DNA from: Devosia faecipullorum
GTDB taxonomy: Bacteria > Pseudomonadota > Alphaproteobacteria > Rhizobiales > Devosiaceae
Direction: 5' to 3'
Assembly (NCBI RefSeq): GCF_015158295.1
Contig: NZ_JACDXV010000003.1
Span: 62,001 to 126,000 of the forward strand
DNA: 64,000 nt
Position 1 is the first letter of the stretch; every line of letters begins with the position of its first letter. Below, one piece after another: positions 27,575 through 36,778 of this stretch. The notes beneath the pieces are model-generated. The model had not been told where the DNA came from and did no database searches. It saw only the letters and a list, made by a program, of their open reading frames with translations. The translations under genes were made by a program, and so were the position numbers.

Positions 27575-28587
27575 CGTGCCCACTCCGTTCCCTGTTCGGC
27601 CATGGCCTGGGCCGTCAGCGCCATCTTCATGGCATTGTAGCAGCGCTGCTGCGGCATGGCGGTTTCGGTGCGATCGCGCACGTCGTCGAGGAATTGGCGT
27701 CCGAACGGAATATCGACATTGGAGCAATCGATATGCTGCACGCCCTTGCGGTCGACGAGGAAGAGGTGGTTGTCGCCCGGACGCCCGGCAATATCGACAT
27801 ATTTCCGAAGCTCGATATAGCCGTCGGTGCCCAGAATGGTCAGGCGTCCGTCGCCCCAGGTCGGCAGCCCTTCGGGTGTGAACCAGTCGACGCGGATATA
27901 GCCGGTGGTGCGGCCTGTGCGGATATGGGCATCGCCGACATCCTGCAGGCCCGGTCGGTGCGGATGATTGCGATTATGGACATTGGCCGAGACCACCTCC
28001 CCATCCATGGCGCCGGAGAAGAACAGGAATTGCTCGAACTGGTGGCTGGCAATATCACAGAGAATGCCGCCATAGCGATTGCGGGTGAAGAACCAGTCGG
28101 GACGATTGTTGAGCCGCAGCGAATGAGGACCGAGGCCCACCGTATTGACCACCTCGCCGATGGCGCCCTGGGCGATGAGATTGCCCGCTTCCACGGCGGC
28201 AGGCACTTCGAAATGCTCCGAATAGAGCACCGAGAAGATGCGCCCAGTCTGCTCCTGCACCCGCTTGACCTCCTCGAGTTGAGCAAAGGTGGTCATGCCG
28301 GGCTTGTCGGTCAGCACATCCTTGCCATGCTGCATGGCGGCGATGCAGATGGCGGCGCGATCGCCGGGAATGGCCGCCGTGGTCACCACTGCGATCGAGG
28401 AATCTTCGAGGATTTCGCACGCATCGGCGACACGCCTGGCTTCGGGATATTTCTGGCCGAAGGTTGCGGCCAGATCGTCCTCAACGGCATGGAAGGCCAC
28501 GAACTCCGCCCCGGCGCGCTTCAGGCAATCGACCTGACCGTAGATATGGGCGTGATTGATGCCGATGGCGGCAAATTTGATGGTCAT
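27571..28587 (-). CDS. Gfo/Idh/MocA-family oxidoreductase
   Basis: 338 residues. The N-terminus, FAAIGINHAHIYGQVD, is a variant of the usual GxGxxG dinucleotide loop. The family lysine is in KDVLTDKPGMTT, and GGILCDIASHQFEQFLFF carries the conserved histidine of the C-terminal domain. It is divergent in sequence from the next gene, so the pair probably catalyse two different steps, not duplicates of one. The start is set by the ATG at 28587. Confidence 0.9.
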   Translation of the reverse strand: MTIKFAAIGINHAHIYGQVDCLKRAGAEFVAFHAVEDDLAATFGQKYPEARRVADACEILEDSSIAVVTTAAIPGDRAAICIAAMQHGKDVLTDKPGMTTFAQLEEVKRVQEQTGRIFSVLYSEHFEVPAAVEAGNLIAQGAIGEVVNTVGLGPHSLRLNNRPDWFFTRNRYGGILCDIASHQFEQFLFFSGAMDGEVVSANVHNRNHPHRPGLQDVGDAHIRTGRTTGYIRVDWFTPEGLPTWGDGRLTILGTDGYIELRKYVDIAGRPGDNHLFLVDRKGVQHIDCSNVDIPFGRQFLDDVRDRTETAMPQQRCYNAMKMALTAQAMAEQGTEWAR

Positions 28588-28655
28588 TTCTGAACCTAAT
28601 CCTGGTCGTCTCTGGTGGCTGGAGCGCGATGTCGGCCGCGCTCCGAACATATGGG

Positions 28656-29543
28656 TTAGCGCTTCATGCCCGTGGTCGCGATGCCTTCGATCAGAAGGCG
28701 CTGGAACAGGAGAAAGAAGACAAAGATCGGCACGAGGCTGAGCACGCTCATGGCGAACATGCCGCCGTAATCGGACATGCCGGTGGAATCGGTGAAGGTG
28801 CGCAGGCCAAGCATGACCGTGTATTGGCGCAGATCGCTCAGATAGATCAGCGGACCGAAGAAATCGTCCCAGGTCCAGATGAAGGTGAAGATCGCCGCCG
28901 TCGCCAGAACCGGCATGGAAAGCGGCAGGATGATCTTCCAATAGATGCGCCAGGGGCCGGCGCCATCCATGCGCGCAGCCTCATCGAGTTCCTTGGGGAT
29001 GCCGCGGAAAAACTGCACCATGAGGAAGATGAAGAAGGCATCGGCGGCAAGGAATTTCGGCACGACCAGCGGCAGGAAGGTATTGACCCAGCCCATATTG
29101 AGAAACAGCACATATTGCGGGATCAACGTCACCTGATAGGGCAGCATCAGGGTCATCAGCATCATGGCGAACCAAAAACTCCTTCCGGCAAATTCGAGCC
29201 GCGCAAACGCATAGGCCGCCAGCGAACAGGCAATGACATTGCCGGCAACGCTCAGGATCGAGATGACGAAGGAATTGATGAAAAGCTGGCCGAAACTGAC
29301 GCGCAGGCCATTCCAGCCGCGAATATAGGAATCAAGGCTCCAGTCGAGCGAGGGCAGCACTGAGACACCGGAGGTGAAAATCTCGTTTCCGGGCCGGAAC
29401 GAGGCCGCCAGCAGCCAGAGCAAGGGATAGAGCATCACCATCGAGGCGGCGATCAGCAGCGCATGCGCCACCACAGACATGATCCGGCGACGCGACGGGG
29501 AAGAGCCGGTGACGACGGTGAGGCTTTCTGCATCAGTCGTCAT
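28656..29543 (-). CDS. Carbohydrate ABC transporter permease (MalG type)
   Basis: About 295 residues with six membrane segments. The docking loop reads EAARMDGAGPWRIYWKIILPLSMPVLAT. N-terminal MSVVAHALLIAASMVMLYPLLWLLAASFRPGNEI is typical of CUT1 second permeases. The ATG at 29543 overlaps the upstream permease gene by 11 bp. Confidence 0.93.
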   Translation of the reverse strand: MTTDAESLTVVTGSSPSRRRIMSVVAHALLIAASMVMLYPLLWLLAASFRPGNEIFTSGVSVLPSLDWSLDSYIRGWNGLRVSFGQLFINSFVISILSVAGNVIACSLAAYAFARLEFAGRSFWFAMMLMTLMLPYQVTLIPQYVLFLNMGWVNTFLPLVVPKFLAADAFFIFLMVQFFRGIPKELDEAARMDGAGPWRIYWKIILPLSMPVLATAAIFTFIWTWDDFFGPLIYLSDLRQYTVMLGLRTFTDSTGMSDYGGMFAMSVLSLVPIFVFFLLFQRLLIEGIATTGMKR

Positions 29544-30480
29544 AATGCACCCAATATTTGGAGGTGAAGAAAGAGAAGGCGGTAAAGAGCGCCACGATGG
29601 CCAGCAGCACCCAGGCCAGGGCCGAGGCATAGCCCATGCGGAAGAAGCCAAAGGCCTCGTTGTAGAGATAGAGCGTGTAGAACAGGGTCGAATTGATCGG
29701 CCCGCCGGTGCCGCCCGAAATAATGAATGCCGGGGTAAAGCTCTTGAAGGCTTCGATGGTCTGGATGATGCCGTTGAAGAACACCACCGGCGTCAGCATG
29801 GGCAGGGTGATCTTCCAGAACTGCCGCCATTTGCTGGCGCCATCGAGGCTCGCCGCTTCATACATGTCCTGCGGAATCTGTCGCAGCCCTGCGAGGAAGA
29901 TGATCATGGGCGAGCCGAACTGCCAGACGGCCAGGATGATCAGGGTCCAGAGTGAAGTATTGGGATTGGAAATCCAGCTCGGGCCCTGAATGCCGAAATT
30001 GGCAAGGATCTGATTGACCAGACCATTGCCGGCGAAAATCTGGCGCCAGAGAATGGCGATGGCAACCGAAGCGCCCAGCAGGCTCGGGAGATAGAACAGA
30101 GCCCGGTAGACCGGCAGTCCCTTCATGCCGCGATTGAGCAGCAGGGCCACACCCAGCGCGAAAGCCAGCTTGAGCGGCACCGAAAAGATCACGAAGAAGA
30201 ACGTAACCCGCATGGAGGCGGCGAATTTCGGATCATTGGTGAACATGCGCACGTAATTGTCGATACCGGTCCAGCGCGGCGCGGTGAGCAGGTCGAAATG
30301 GGTGAAGCTGAGATAGAAGGAGGTAAGGATCGGCCCGATGGTCAGGCCGAAAAAGCCGATGAACCAGGGCAGAAGGAAGAGGTAGCCGGGGGCATGGTTC
30401 TGCCACACCCCCGACCAGAAGGATGGAGAGGCCACGCGGCCGGCTCCGGTTGAAGCACTGTTGTCGACCTGCGTGGCCAT
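29533..30480 (-). CDS. Carbohydrate ABC transporter permease (MalF type)
   Basis: About 315 residues with six membrane segments: an initial APGYLFLLPWFIGFFGLTIGP and the EAA loop EAASLDGASKWRQFWKITLPMLTP. It is the first permease of the importer, 13 bp after the binding-protein gene. The ATG at 30480 (MATQVDN) is chosen over an upstream ATG that lies inside the binding-protein gene. Confidence 0.93.
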   Translation of the reverse strand: MATQVDNSASTGAGRVASPSFWSGVWQNHAPGYLFLLPWFIGFFGLTIGPILTSFYLSFTHFDLLTAPRWTGIDNYVRMFTNDPKFAASMRVTFFFVIFSVPLKLAFALGVALLLNRGMKGLPVYRALFYLPSLLGASVAIAILWRQIFAGNGLVNQILANFGIQGPSWISNPNTSLWTLIILAVWQFGSPMIIFLAGLRQIPQDMYEAASLDGASKWRQFWKITLPMLTPVVFFNGIIQTIEAFKSFTPAFIISGGTGGPINSTLFYTLYLYNEAFGFFRMGYASALAWVLLAIVALFTAFSFFTSKYWVHYDD

Positions 30481-30493
30481 ATTCTCGTCCCGA

Positions 30494-31789
30494 TCAGCTT
30501 GCGCGCTGCAGAATGGCTGCCGCTTCGGAAACGAAGTACTGGCCGGCATCTTCCGGCGAACGGGCGCCGAAGGCTACTTCCTGGCTCAATACCCGGAGCA
30601 GCGAAATGTCGATCTCACCGGCAGCGGCGGGTGGCGGCGGCGGCAGCGGGCCGAGCAAATCGCCCAGATTGGCCACGAAATTGAGGGCGATCTGGTCCTG
30701 CTCATTGAGCGAGGGCGCGATGGCGTCGCGAACCTTGTCTATGCAGGGAATACCGCGTTCGACGCCCAGCACTTCACCGGCCTTGAGGTCGTTGATGAAG
30801 AAGCTGAGATATTCGGCCGAAAGGTCCTTGTTCTTGGACGAGCCGCCAATGGAGAAGAACATCGAGGGCTTGCGGTAATGTCCGCCACCGACGCCGGCAG
30901 CGATGCGCGGGTAATTGGTGATGGTGAGCGTGTCCTGCATCAGGGCCTGGAAGCCGACGAGCTGGTTGGAATTGGACGGCATCATCGCTGCCTTGCCCAG
31001 CACCACCATCGTGGTTTCGAGCGGCCCATTGGTATCGAGGGCCTGGGTTTCGGCATCGACGCAGATGCCGTCGGCGCGCAGCTGGTTCCACATGGCGAAC
31101 CATTCGATCGCCGCATCGGCGTCGAAACCGAGCTTGCCATCGGCAGTGTAGAGCGCCAGCTTCTTCTGGCGCAGCCAATTGTCGAGCATCGGCTCAGAGC
31201 CTGAACCGTCGGCGATCACCTTGATGCCGCCGCGGATATTGGCGGACTTGAAGGCCTCGCCCATGGCACGGATATCATCGAGGGTGGTGTCGCGGTTCGG
31301 CGGCTCGATGCCGGCTTCCTCGAAAGCCGAGAGGTTCACCAGCTGGGCGACGGAATTGGCGCCAAGGCTAATGCCATAGAGCTTGCCATCAACTCTGCCG
31401 CCTTCGAGCTGGTCCGCGTCGAAGCCGTCGAGCTTGAGCGCGCCACCAACAAATTCATCCAGCGGGGCAATGGCGCCGCGCTTGGCATATTCGACGATGA
31501 AACGGTAATCCATCTGCACGATGTCGGGGGCATTGCCGCCGGCGGTTTCCGTCGCCAGCTTGGGCCAGTAGTCGCCCCAGCCCAGGAAGCTGCTGTCCAC
31601 AGCCGCGCCATTGGACGCGGCGAACAGATCGTTGACCGCATAGGTGCGGTCGGCGCGCGCCTGACCACCCCAGAAGAATTGGCGCAAGGTAGTACCCTGA
31701 GCCCAGGCCGGGCCGGTGCCAAAGGCTGCGACGGCAGCCAAAGCCGACGATCCCATCAGGAACTGGCGGCGTCCGAGTCGAATGCTCAT
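30494..31789 (-). CDS. Carbohydrate ABC transporter substrate-binding protein
   Basis: 431 residues. The N-terminus carries a twin-arginine signal (GRRQFLMGSSALAAVAAF...AWAQ), so it may be exported folded. An SBP_bac_1-type mature domain follows, and its first strand reads TTLRQFFWGGQ. GAGGAAAA sits just before the ATG at 31789. First gene of the sugar importer operon; the sugar cannot be named. Confidence 0.92.
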   Translation of the reverse strand: MSIRLGRRQFLMGSSALAAVAAFGTGPAWAQGTTLRQFFWGGQARADRTYAVNDLFAASNGAAVDSSFLGWGDYWPKLATETAGGNAPDIVQMDYRFIVEYAKRGAIAPLDEFVGGALKLDGFDADQLEGGRVDGKLYGISLGANSVAQLVNLSAFEEAGIEPPNRDTTLDDIRAMGEAFKSANIRGGIKVIADGSGSEPMLDNWLRQKKLALYTADGKLGFDADAAIEWFAMWNQLRADGICVDAETQALDTNGPLETTMVVLGKAAMMPSNSNQLVGFQALMQDTLTITNYPRIAAGVGGGHYRKPSMFFSIGGSSKNKDLSAEYLSFFINDLKAGEVLGVERGIPCIDKVRDAIAPSLNEQDQIALNFVANLGDLLGPLPPPPPAAAGEIDISLLRVLSQEVAFGARSPEDAGQYFVSEAAAILQRAS

Positions 31790-32227
31790 GTGTTTTCCTC
31801 CCATGAAACTTAGAGGCTCCGCTGAGCGGAACCACGGTGCGCGCGGCAGCCTCCCTGCCACCAACTCACCAACTGGTTACTACAGTACCAGCCCACCAAT
31901 CACCCTATTGCTCCCTGCAAATAGGCTATTATCGAAAGATTTCGTCCCTGGCGCCTGACCAGCATATAACCAGCCGGTTACGGCTTAGCATACAAGACTC
32001 GTCCAAAGCAATCGTCTTGTATGGAAGTTAAAAACGTAAAAATACGCGGCGGCTGCCAAGAGAAATTGCCGATCCCTCCCCTATTTGACCCGACCTCCCA
32101 GGCAGGGTCCGGCCATGTCCCGAGATTTTCCGGGCCGATCCGGGAGCCAGTCTGGAACAAAAAAACCGACTGGCAAACTACGAAATCATCCGCGTATTAT
32201 AGAAAAAATCTATGCCAAGGGACGAGA
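31790..32227. other. 438-bp divergent regulatory interval
   Basis: No gene seen. It separates the sugar-importer operon (minus) from the LysR gene (plus) and is AT-richer than its surroundings. It holds the repeated CYGGTTA motifs described separately and presumably the promoters for both directions. Confidence 0.6.
31873..31981. promoter_or_regulatory. Candidate operator cluster with CTGGTTA/CCGGTTA repeats
   Basis: CTGGT-N9-ACCAG (31873-31891) is one inverted repeat. TAACC-AGCC-GGTTA (31967-31980) is a second. CTGGTTA occurs at 31873 (plus) and 31967-31973 (minus), and CCGGTTAC at 31975. The shared motif at two places about 90 bp apart suggests a regulator binding cooperatively, either the divergent LysR protein or an unlinked GntR/LacI-type repressor. 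Confidence 0.45.
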
Positions 32228-33151
32228 ATGGACAAGTTGCTCAATCAATTCCTCGCCGTGGCCGATGCGGGTTCGCTCAGCGGCGCGGCCACCAATCTTT
32301 TCATCACCCAGCCAACCCTGACCTTCAATATGCGCAAGCTGGAAGAACAGATAGGCACGCCGTTGTTCGAGCGTTCCTCGCGCGGCGTCCGGCTTACCCG
32401 TTATGGCGATACGCTCTATGAAAACGCGCAACTCATGCGCCGACTCTATGACAATACGCTCGACGCCATTGCCGACCAGCAGCGCGGCACCGAGCGCGGG
32501 CTCTCCATCGGCTCGGGTTATTCATGGTGGACCATGTTTCTCAAGGACATGATCATCACCTATCAGCGCGAATTCCCCAAATCTCCGGTGCAGGTCAGCC
32601 TGGGCAACCAACTCCGGCTGATGGATCAATTGCTCTCGGGCGACATCTCCATGTTCCTGGCGCACGAAATCGACGGATTGAGCTCGGCGATCGGCACCGA
32701 TTTTGTGCCGCTGACTCGCGTCTACAACGCCTTTTTCGTACGTGCCGGACACCCGCTTCTCGGGGACGGTCGCAGCCAATCGGATGTAGATGCCTATCCG
32801 GTTGTCATTTCTTCGCTTGCCGAAAGCCGGCATGAACGCTTCTTCGATCCGTCCCGCAGGCGAACGCGCGTAGAGACGGTGTTCGACCATGCCACCTATG
32901 CCTTCCGCTCCAATTCGCTGGCGGCCTGCATCGACTACACCCTGAGCACCGAGGCTGTTCTGCTGCACACCCACATGATGCGCGACGATTTCCGCGAGCG
33001 GGGATTGTTCGAAGTCGAGCAATCGGGGGAGCCGCGCCGCGCCGTCACCGGCATCTATGTGCTCAAGGAGCGTCGCGGCGACGAGCGCATCGAGGACATG
33101 ATCCTGCGCATCACCAAGGCCGCCCATGCTGTATTGCCGCCACTTGCATGA
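32228..33151 (+). CDS. LysR-family transcriptional regulator
   Basis: 307 residues. The N-terminal winged helix is canonical (LNQFLAVADAGSLSGAATNLFITQPTLTFNMRKLEEQIGTPLFERSSRGVRLTRYG), followed by a periplasmic-binding-like effector domain. The ATG at 32228 with upstream AAGGGACGAG is preferred over a start at 32021. It is divergent from the sugar importer and 41 bp upstream of the FAD/Fe-S dehydrogenase gene, so it could control either. Confidence 0.92.
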   Translation: MDKLLNQFLAVADAGSLSGAATNLFITQPTLTFNMRKLEEQIGTPLFERSSRGVRLTRYGDTLYENAQLMRRLYDNTLDAIADQQRGTERGLSIGSGYSWWTMFLKDMIITYQREFPKSPVQVSLGNQLRLMDQLLSGDISMFLAHEIDGLSSAIGTDFVPLTRVYNAFFVRAGHPLLGDGRSQSDVDAYPVVISSLAESRHERFFDPSRRRTRVETVFDHATYAFRSNSLAACIDYTLSTEAVLLHTHMMRDDFRERGLFEVEQSGEPRRAVTGIYVLKERRGDERIEDMILRITKAAHAVLPPLA

Positions 33152-33171
33152 ATCCGCTTCGCTTTGGCAAG

Positions 33172-33183
33172 CTAACATGTTAG
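33172..33183. promoter_or_regulatory. 12-bp perfect palindrome CTAACATGTTAG
   Basis: Perfect dyad in the 41-bp gap between the LysR gene and the dehydrogenase gene, ending 9 bp before that gene's ATG. Being so close to the start codon, a bound protein would block transcription or translation initiation. The binding protein is unknown. Confidence 0.45.
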
Positions 33184-33192
33184 TGACCCAAC

Positions 33193-36108
33193 ATGCAGCA
33201 CACCCCCTCCTTCTCGCTTCAACCCCATGCTCCCACCCCATTGCGCCTCGCCGCCGGCGAACGCGTTGCCCTGCGCCTAAAGGGGCGCGTAAACGGCGCG
33301 ATCCATACCGATCCGCTGATGACCTATGCCTGGAGCGGGGATGCGAGTTCCTATCGGCTGATCCCAGCCGTGGTGGTCTTCGTCAATTCCGAGGACGAGG
33401 TGCGCGCCGTGTTCGAGGCAGCCCGGGCCGAGGGTCTTCCCGTTACCTTCCGCGCTGCCGGCACTTCGCTATCCGGGCAGGCGGTGACCGATGGCGTCCT
33501 CGCCGTGCTGGGCGATGGCTGGCGCAAGCTGGAAATCCTGGACGGCGCGGAGCGGATCACCCTCGGACCGGCCATAATCGTGGCCGAGGCCAATCGGGCG
33601 CTCAAGCGCTTCGACCGCAAGATCGGGCCCGATCCGGCAAGCCAGGCCACCTGCAAGATCGGCGGCGTAGTCAATAACAATTCCTCGGGCATGTGCTGCG
33701 GGGTGGCGCAGAATACCTATCACACCATGGCGCGGCTCAGGATCGTGCTGGTGGATGGCACCATGCTGGATTCGGGCGACGAGGCCAGTTGCGATGACTT
33801 CCGCCGCAGCCATGCCGGCATGCTGGAGCAGTTGCACGCCCTCCACCACGAGATCATGGCCGATGCCGACCTGGCCGGCTTGATCCGCGAAAAATACCGC
33901 ATCAAGAATACGGTCGGATATTCGCTCAATGCCCTGGTCGACTACCACGACCCGCTCGACATCCTCATCCACCTGATCGTGGGTTCGGAAGGCACGCTCG
34001 GCTTCGTTTCCGAAGTCACTTACAATACCGTGCCCGAACACCCCTTCAAGGCGACCGGGCTCATTCCCTTTCCCGATCCGCAATCGGCAGGCCGCGCCAT
34101 CATCGAAATGGCCAATGGCGGCGTGCAGGTGACGACGGGGGTGACGGCGGCCGAATATATCGAGCGGCGCGCCTTGGCGACGGTGGAGCATCTGGCGCCC
34201 ATGGCTCCGCTTCTGCCCTGGCTCACCGAAAACTCTCCCGCCGTGCTCATCGATGTGACCGCGCCTGACGCGGAAACACTGGTCAGCGAGGTAAAAAAAG
34301 CCGAGGCCCTACTCGCCCGGCACGGCGCCGCCCATATCGATCTTTCCACCGACGAGCATCGCAGCCACGCGTTGTGGGACATCCGCAAGGGGTTTTTCAC
34401 CTCGGCGGGAGCAGCGCGCCCCAAGGGCAGCATCATGCTCACCGAGGACGTGGCCGCGCCCATCGAGCGGCTGGCCGATTTCGTGATCGACCTGCGGGCT
34501 TTGCTCGACGATCACGGCTATGCCGACGCAGTGATTTTTGGTCATGCCCTAGCGGGCAATCTGCATTTCCAGATGGGCGACGATTTTTCCAAGCCCGGCG
34601 CGGCGGAGAAATTCGATCTCTTCAACCAGGAATTGAGCCAGCTGGTGTCACTGCGCTACAAGGGCTCGCTCAAGGCCGAGCACGGCACCGGCCGTGCCAT
34701 CGCCCCCTTCGTCGAGGTCGAATGGGGCGCCAAGGCCTATGCGATCATGCATAAGATCAAGGCGATCTTTGATCCGGAACGCCTGCTCAACCCCGGCGTG
34801 CTGCTCAATGACGACGACAAGATCCATGTCAAGAACCTCAAGGTCATGCCGCTGGCCGACGAAATGGTCGACCTGTGCATCGAATGCGGGTTCTGCGAGC
34901 CAGCCTGCCCCAGCCACCACCTGACCCTGACGCCGCGCCAGCGTATCGCGGTGACGCGCGAGCGGGCACGGTTGCGGGAAAGCGGCGAAGACCCGGCGCG
35001 GCTGGCCCGTTTCGAGGCGGATTTCCAATATGCCGGGCTCGATACCTGCGCCGCCTGCAATCTCTGTTCACTGCGCTGCCCCGTCGGCATCGAAACCGGC
35101 ACGATGATCATGGGCGAGCGCGCCCGCCGCCGCGGCGGCACCGCCCGAACCATTGCAAGCTTCGCCGCCGATCATCGCGGCGCGGTCGAAACCATGATGC
35201 GGGGCGGGGTAGCCATCGCGGACGCCGCCCGCACCGTGTTTCCGGCCCCCGCTCTCGAAGCGGTGACCGAAGCGGCGCGACGGCTGACCGGCAAGCGCGT
35301 GCCGCGCGTCTCAAGGGCGCTGCACCATGGTCCGGGTACGCCCAAGGCCCGCGATACGCACCAGGATCCGCGCCAGAGCGGATTTCCCGTGCCTATTGCC
35401 CAGACCGGGCGGCCGTCCATCGTCTATTTCCCCTCCTGCCCCAATCGCATGTTCGGCACGCCGAAAACCGCACATGGCCTCTTGCAAACGTCAGAAGCCA
35501 TGGTCCTCCTGCTCGAACGCGCTGGCTATGACGTCATCATTCCCGACCATCTCAATGGCCAATGCTGCGGCCAACCGTTTCAGTCCAAGGGCTTTCCCGA
35601 GGAGGCAGCGCGGGTGGGCGGCGCGCTCAACGCCGAATTGTCCACGTTGAGCGAAGCGGGCCGACTGTCGGTGGTCACCGATGCCTCAACCTGCGCCAAG
35701 CATTTGCAGGAATTTCCCGGTGACGCCGCCGTCGCCGATTCGGCGCAATTCCTCTTCACCCATGTCCTGCCCAAACTGACCATTGCCCAAACCCTGCCGG
35801 TCGTCGCAGTGCACCACAATTGCTCGGCTCAGCGCCTGGGGGAGCAAAGCATGACCGAGGCCATCGCCGCGGCCTGCGCAGAATACGTCGCGGTCCTGTC
35901 CTCAATCACCTGCTGCGGCTATGCCGGGGACAAGGGCCTGTTCGTGCCCGAACTCAATGCCCATGCGACGCGCCGGGTGCAGGCGGATATTCCCGAAGGG
36001 TGTGAATTGGGGATTTCGACCATATCGACCTGCGCTTCGGGGCTGTCCGAACATGCCGGCCTGCCCTTTGTCGGACTGGCCAGCCTGCTCGAATGGGCGA
36101 CGCGGTAA
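33193..36108 (+). CDS. FAD-binding and Fe-S-binding 2-hydroxyacid dehydrogenase (D-lactate/D-2-hydroxyglutarate type)
   Basis: 971 residues with three parts. The N-terminal FAD-binding PCMH domain has TFRAAGTSLSGQAVT and GSEGTLGFVSEV, and an FAD-oxidase C-terminal domain ends near LNPGVLLND. A ferredoxin-like section follows with two cysteine clusters, CIECGFCEPACP and CAACNLCSLRCP. The end is a GlpC-like CCG region, including NGQCCG and ITCCGYAGDKG. This is the YdiJ-like fused architecture that oxidises D-2-hydroxyacids and passes electrons to the respiratory chain. A palindrome just before the start suggests regulation. The substrate is uncertain. Confidence 0.92.
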   Translation: MQHTPSFSLQPHAPTPLRLAAGERVALRLKGRVNGAIHTDPLMTYAWSGDASSYRLIPAVVVFVNSEDEVRAVFEAARAEGLPVTFRAAGTSLSGQAVTDGVLAVLGDGWRKLEILDGAERITLGPAIIVAEANRALKRFDRKIGPDPASQATCKIGGVVNNNSSGMCCGVAQNTYHTMARLRIVLVDGTMLDSGDEASCDDFRRSHAGMLEQLHALHHEIMADADLAGLIREKYRIKNTVGYSLNALVDYHDPLDILIHLIVGSEGTLGFVSEVTYNTVPEHPFKATGLIPFPDPQSAGRAIIEMANGGVQVTTGVTAAEYIERRALATVEHLAPMAPLLPWLTENSPAVLIDVTAPDAETLVSEVKKAEALLARHGAAHIDLSTDEHRSHALWDIRKGFFTSAGAARPKGSIMLTEDVAAPIERLADFVIDLRALLDDHGYADAVIFGHALAGNLHFQMGDDFSKPGAAEKFDLFNQELSQLVSLRYKGSLKAEHGTGRAIAPFVEVEWGAKAYAIMHKIKAIFDPERLLNPGVLLNDDDKIHVKNLKVMPLADEMVDLCIECGFCEPACPSHHLTLTPRQRIAVTRERARLRESGEDPARLARFEADFQYAGLDTCAACNLCSLRCPVGIETGTMIMGERARRRGGTARTIASFAADHRGAVETMMRGGVAIADAARTVFPAPALEAVTEAARRLTGKRVPRVSRALHHGPGTPKARDTHQDPRQSGFPVPIAQTGRPSIVYFPSCPNRMFGTPKTAHGLLQTSEAMVLLLERAGYDVIIPDHLNGQCCGQPFQSKGFPEEAARVGGALNAELSTLSEAGRLSVVTDASTCAKHLQEFPGDAAVADSAQFLFTHVLPKLTIAQTLPVVAVHHNCSAQRLGEQSMTEAIAAACAEYVAVLSSITCCGYAGDKGLFVPELNAHATRRVQADIPEGCELGISTISTCASGLSEHAGLPFVGLASLLEWATR

Positions 36109-36117
36109 CCGCTGGGC

Positions 36118-36675
36118 CTAGTCGAAGACTTCGTCGGGATAGACGCCCCAGATTTCTTCCTGGCTCACCCAGCCCGAATAGGTGCCACTCTCCCCGCTCT
36201 GGCTGGCCGAAACCCGGCACCAGGCGCCATCGCATTCGCTGACGCTGACGCGCACGCCGCCCGCCAGCCGGGCGCGCACTGGCGCCTCACTCGAGCCATT
36301 GACCCGCATCTCGACTTCGCCATTGGCCAGAAGTGGCACGGCATAGCCGACACGTGTGCCGGCGAGCAGGCTTTGGTGAACCCAACCCTCGTCCCCGTCG
36401 AAATCACGGATTTTTCGCCAGGTGTCGAATTCCTGGATGATTTCCACCGGCACGCCGGGAACTAGAAAATTCCAGGCGATCTCATAGCGCGTGCCGGGGC
36501 CGACACGCACATTGATCGGGCTGGAGCGGGTACTGACGAAGCGCGGCAGTTTGAGGCCGCTGGGATTATCCTGCGCCAAAATCGGCATGGGCGCCGCCGG
36601 AATCAGCGCCGCCAGAGCCAGCAGAACCAGTAGAATGGGGCGCATAAGGCCCGGAAAAGCGGGCAAACGGAACAT
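36118..36675 (-). CDS. Secreted SH3-domain protein
   Basis: About 185 residues. Signal peptide (MRPILLVLLALAALIPAAPM...LAQ) followed by a bacterial SH3 domain (PINVRVGPGTRYEIAWNFLVPGVPVEIIQEFDTWRKIRDFDGDEGWVHQSLL) and a second SH3-like half. Such proteins act in the cell envelope, often in peptidoglycan contact. The start is uncertain: ATG 36675 or 36645, neither with a clear ribosome-binding site. The gene is convergent with the dehydrogenase gene, 9 bp away. Confidence 0.82.
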   Translation of the reverse strand: MFRLPAFPGLMRPILLVLLALAALIPAAPMPILAQDNPSGLKLPRFVSTRSSPINVRVGPGTRYEIAWNFLVPGVPVEIIQEFDTWRKIRDFDGDEGWVHQSLLAGTRVGYAVPLLANGEVEMRVNGSSEAPVRARLAGGVRVSVSECDGAWCRVSASQSGESGTYSGWVSQEEIWGVYPDEVFD

Positions 36676-36778
36676 CGCTTTGCAGACGGAATAGAATTGC
36701 CCTATCACTAACCCATGATCCTTAATGGTCGCTAAAGCTGCGCGAAAGCCCGGCCCGAACGAACCGCATCCGGTCCGC

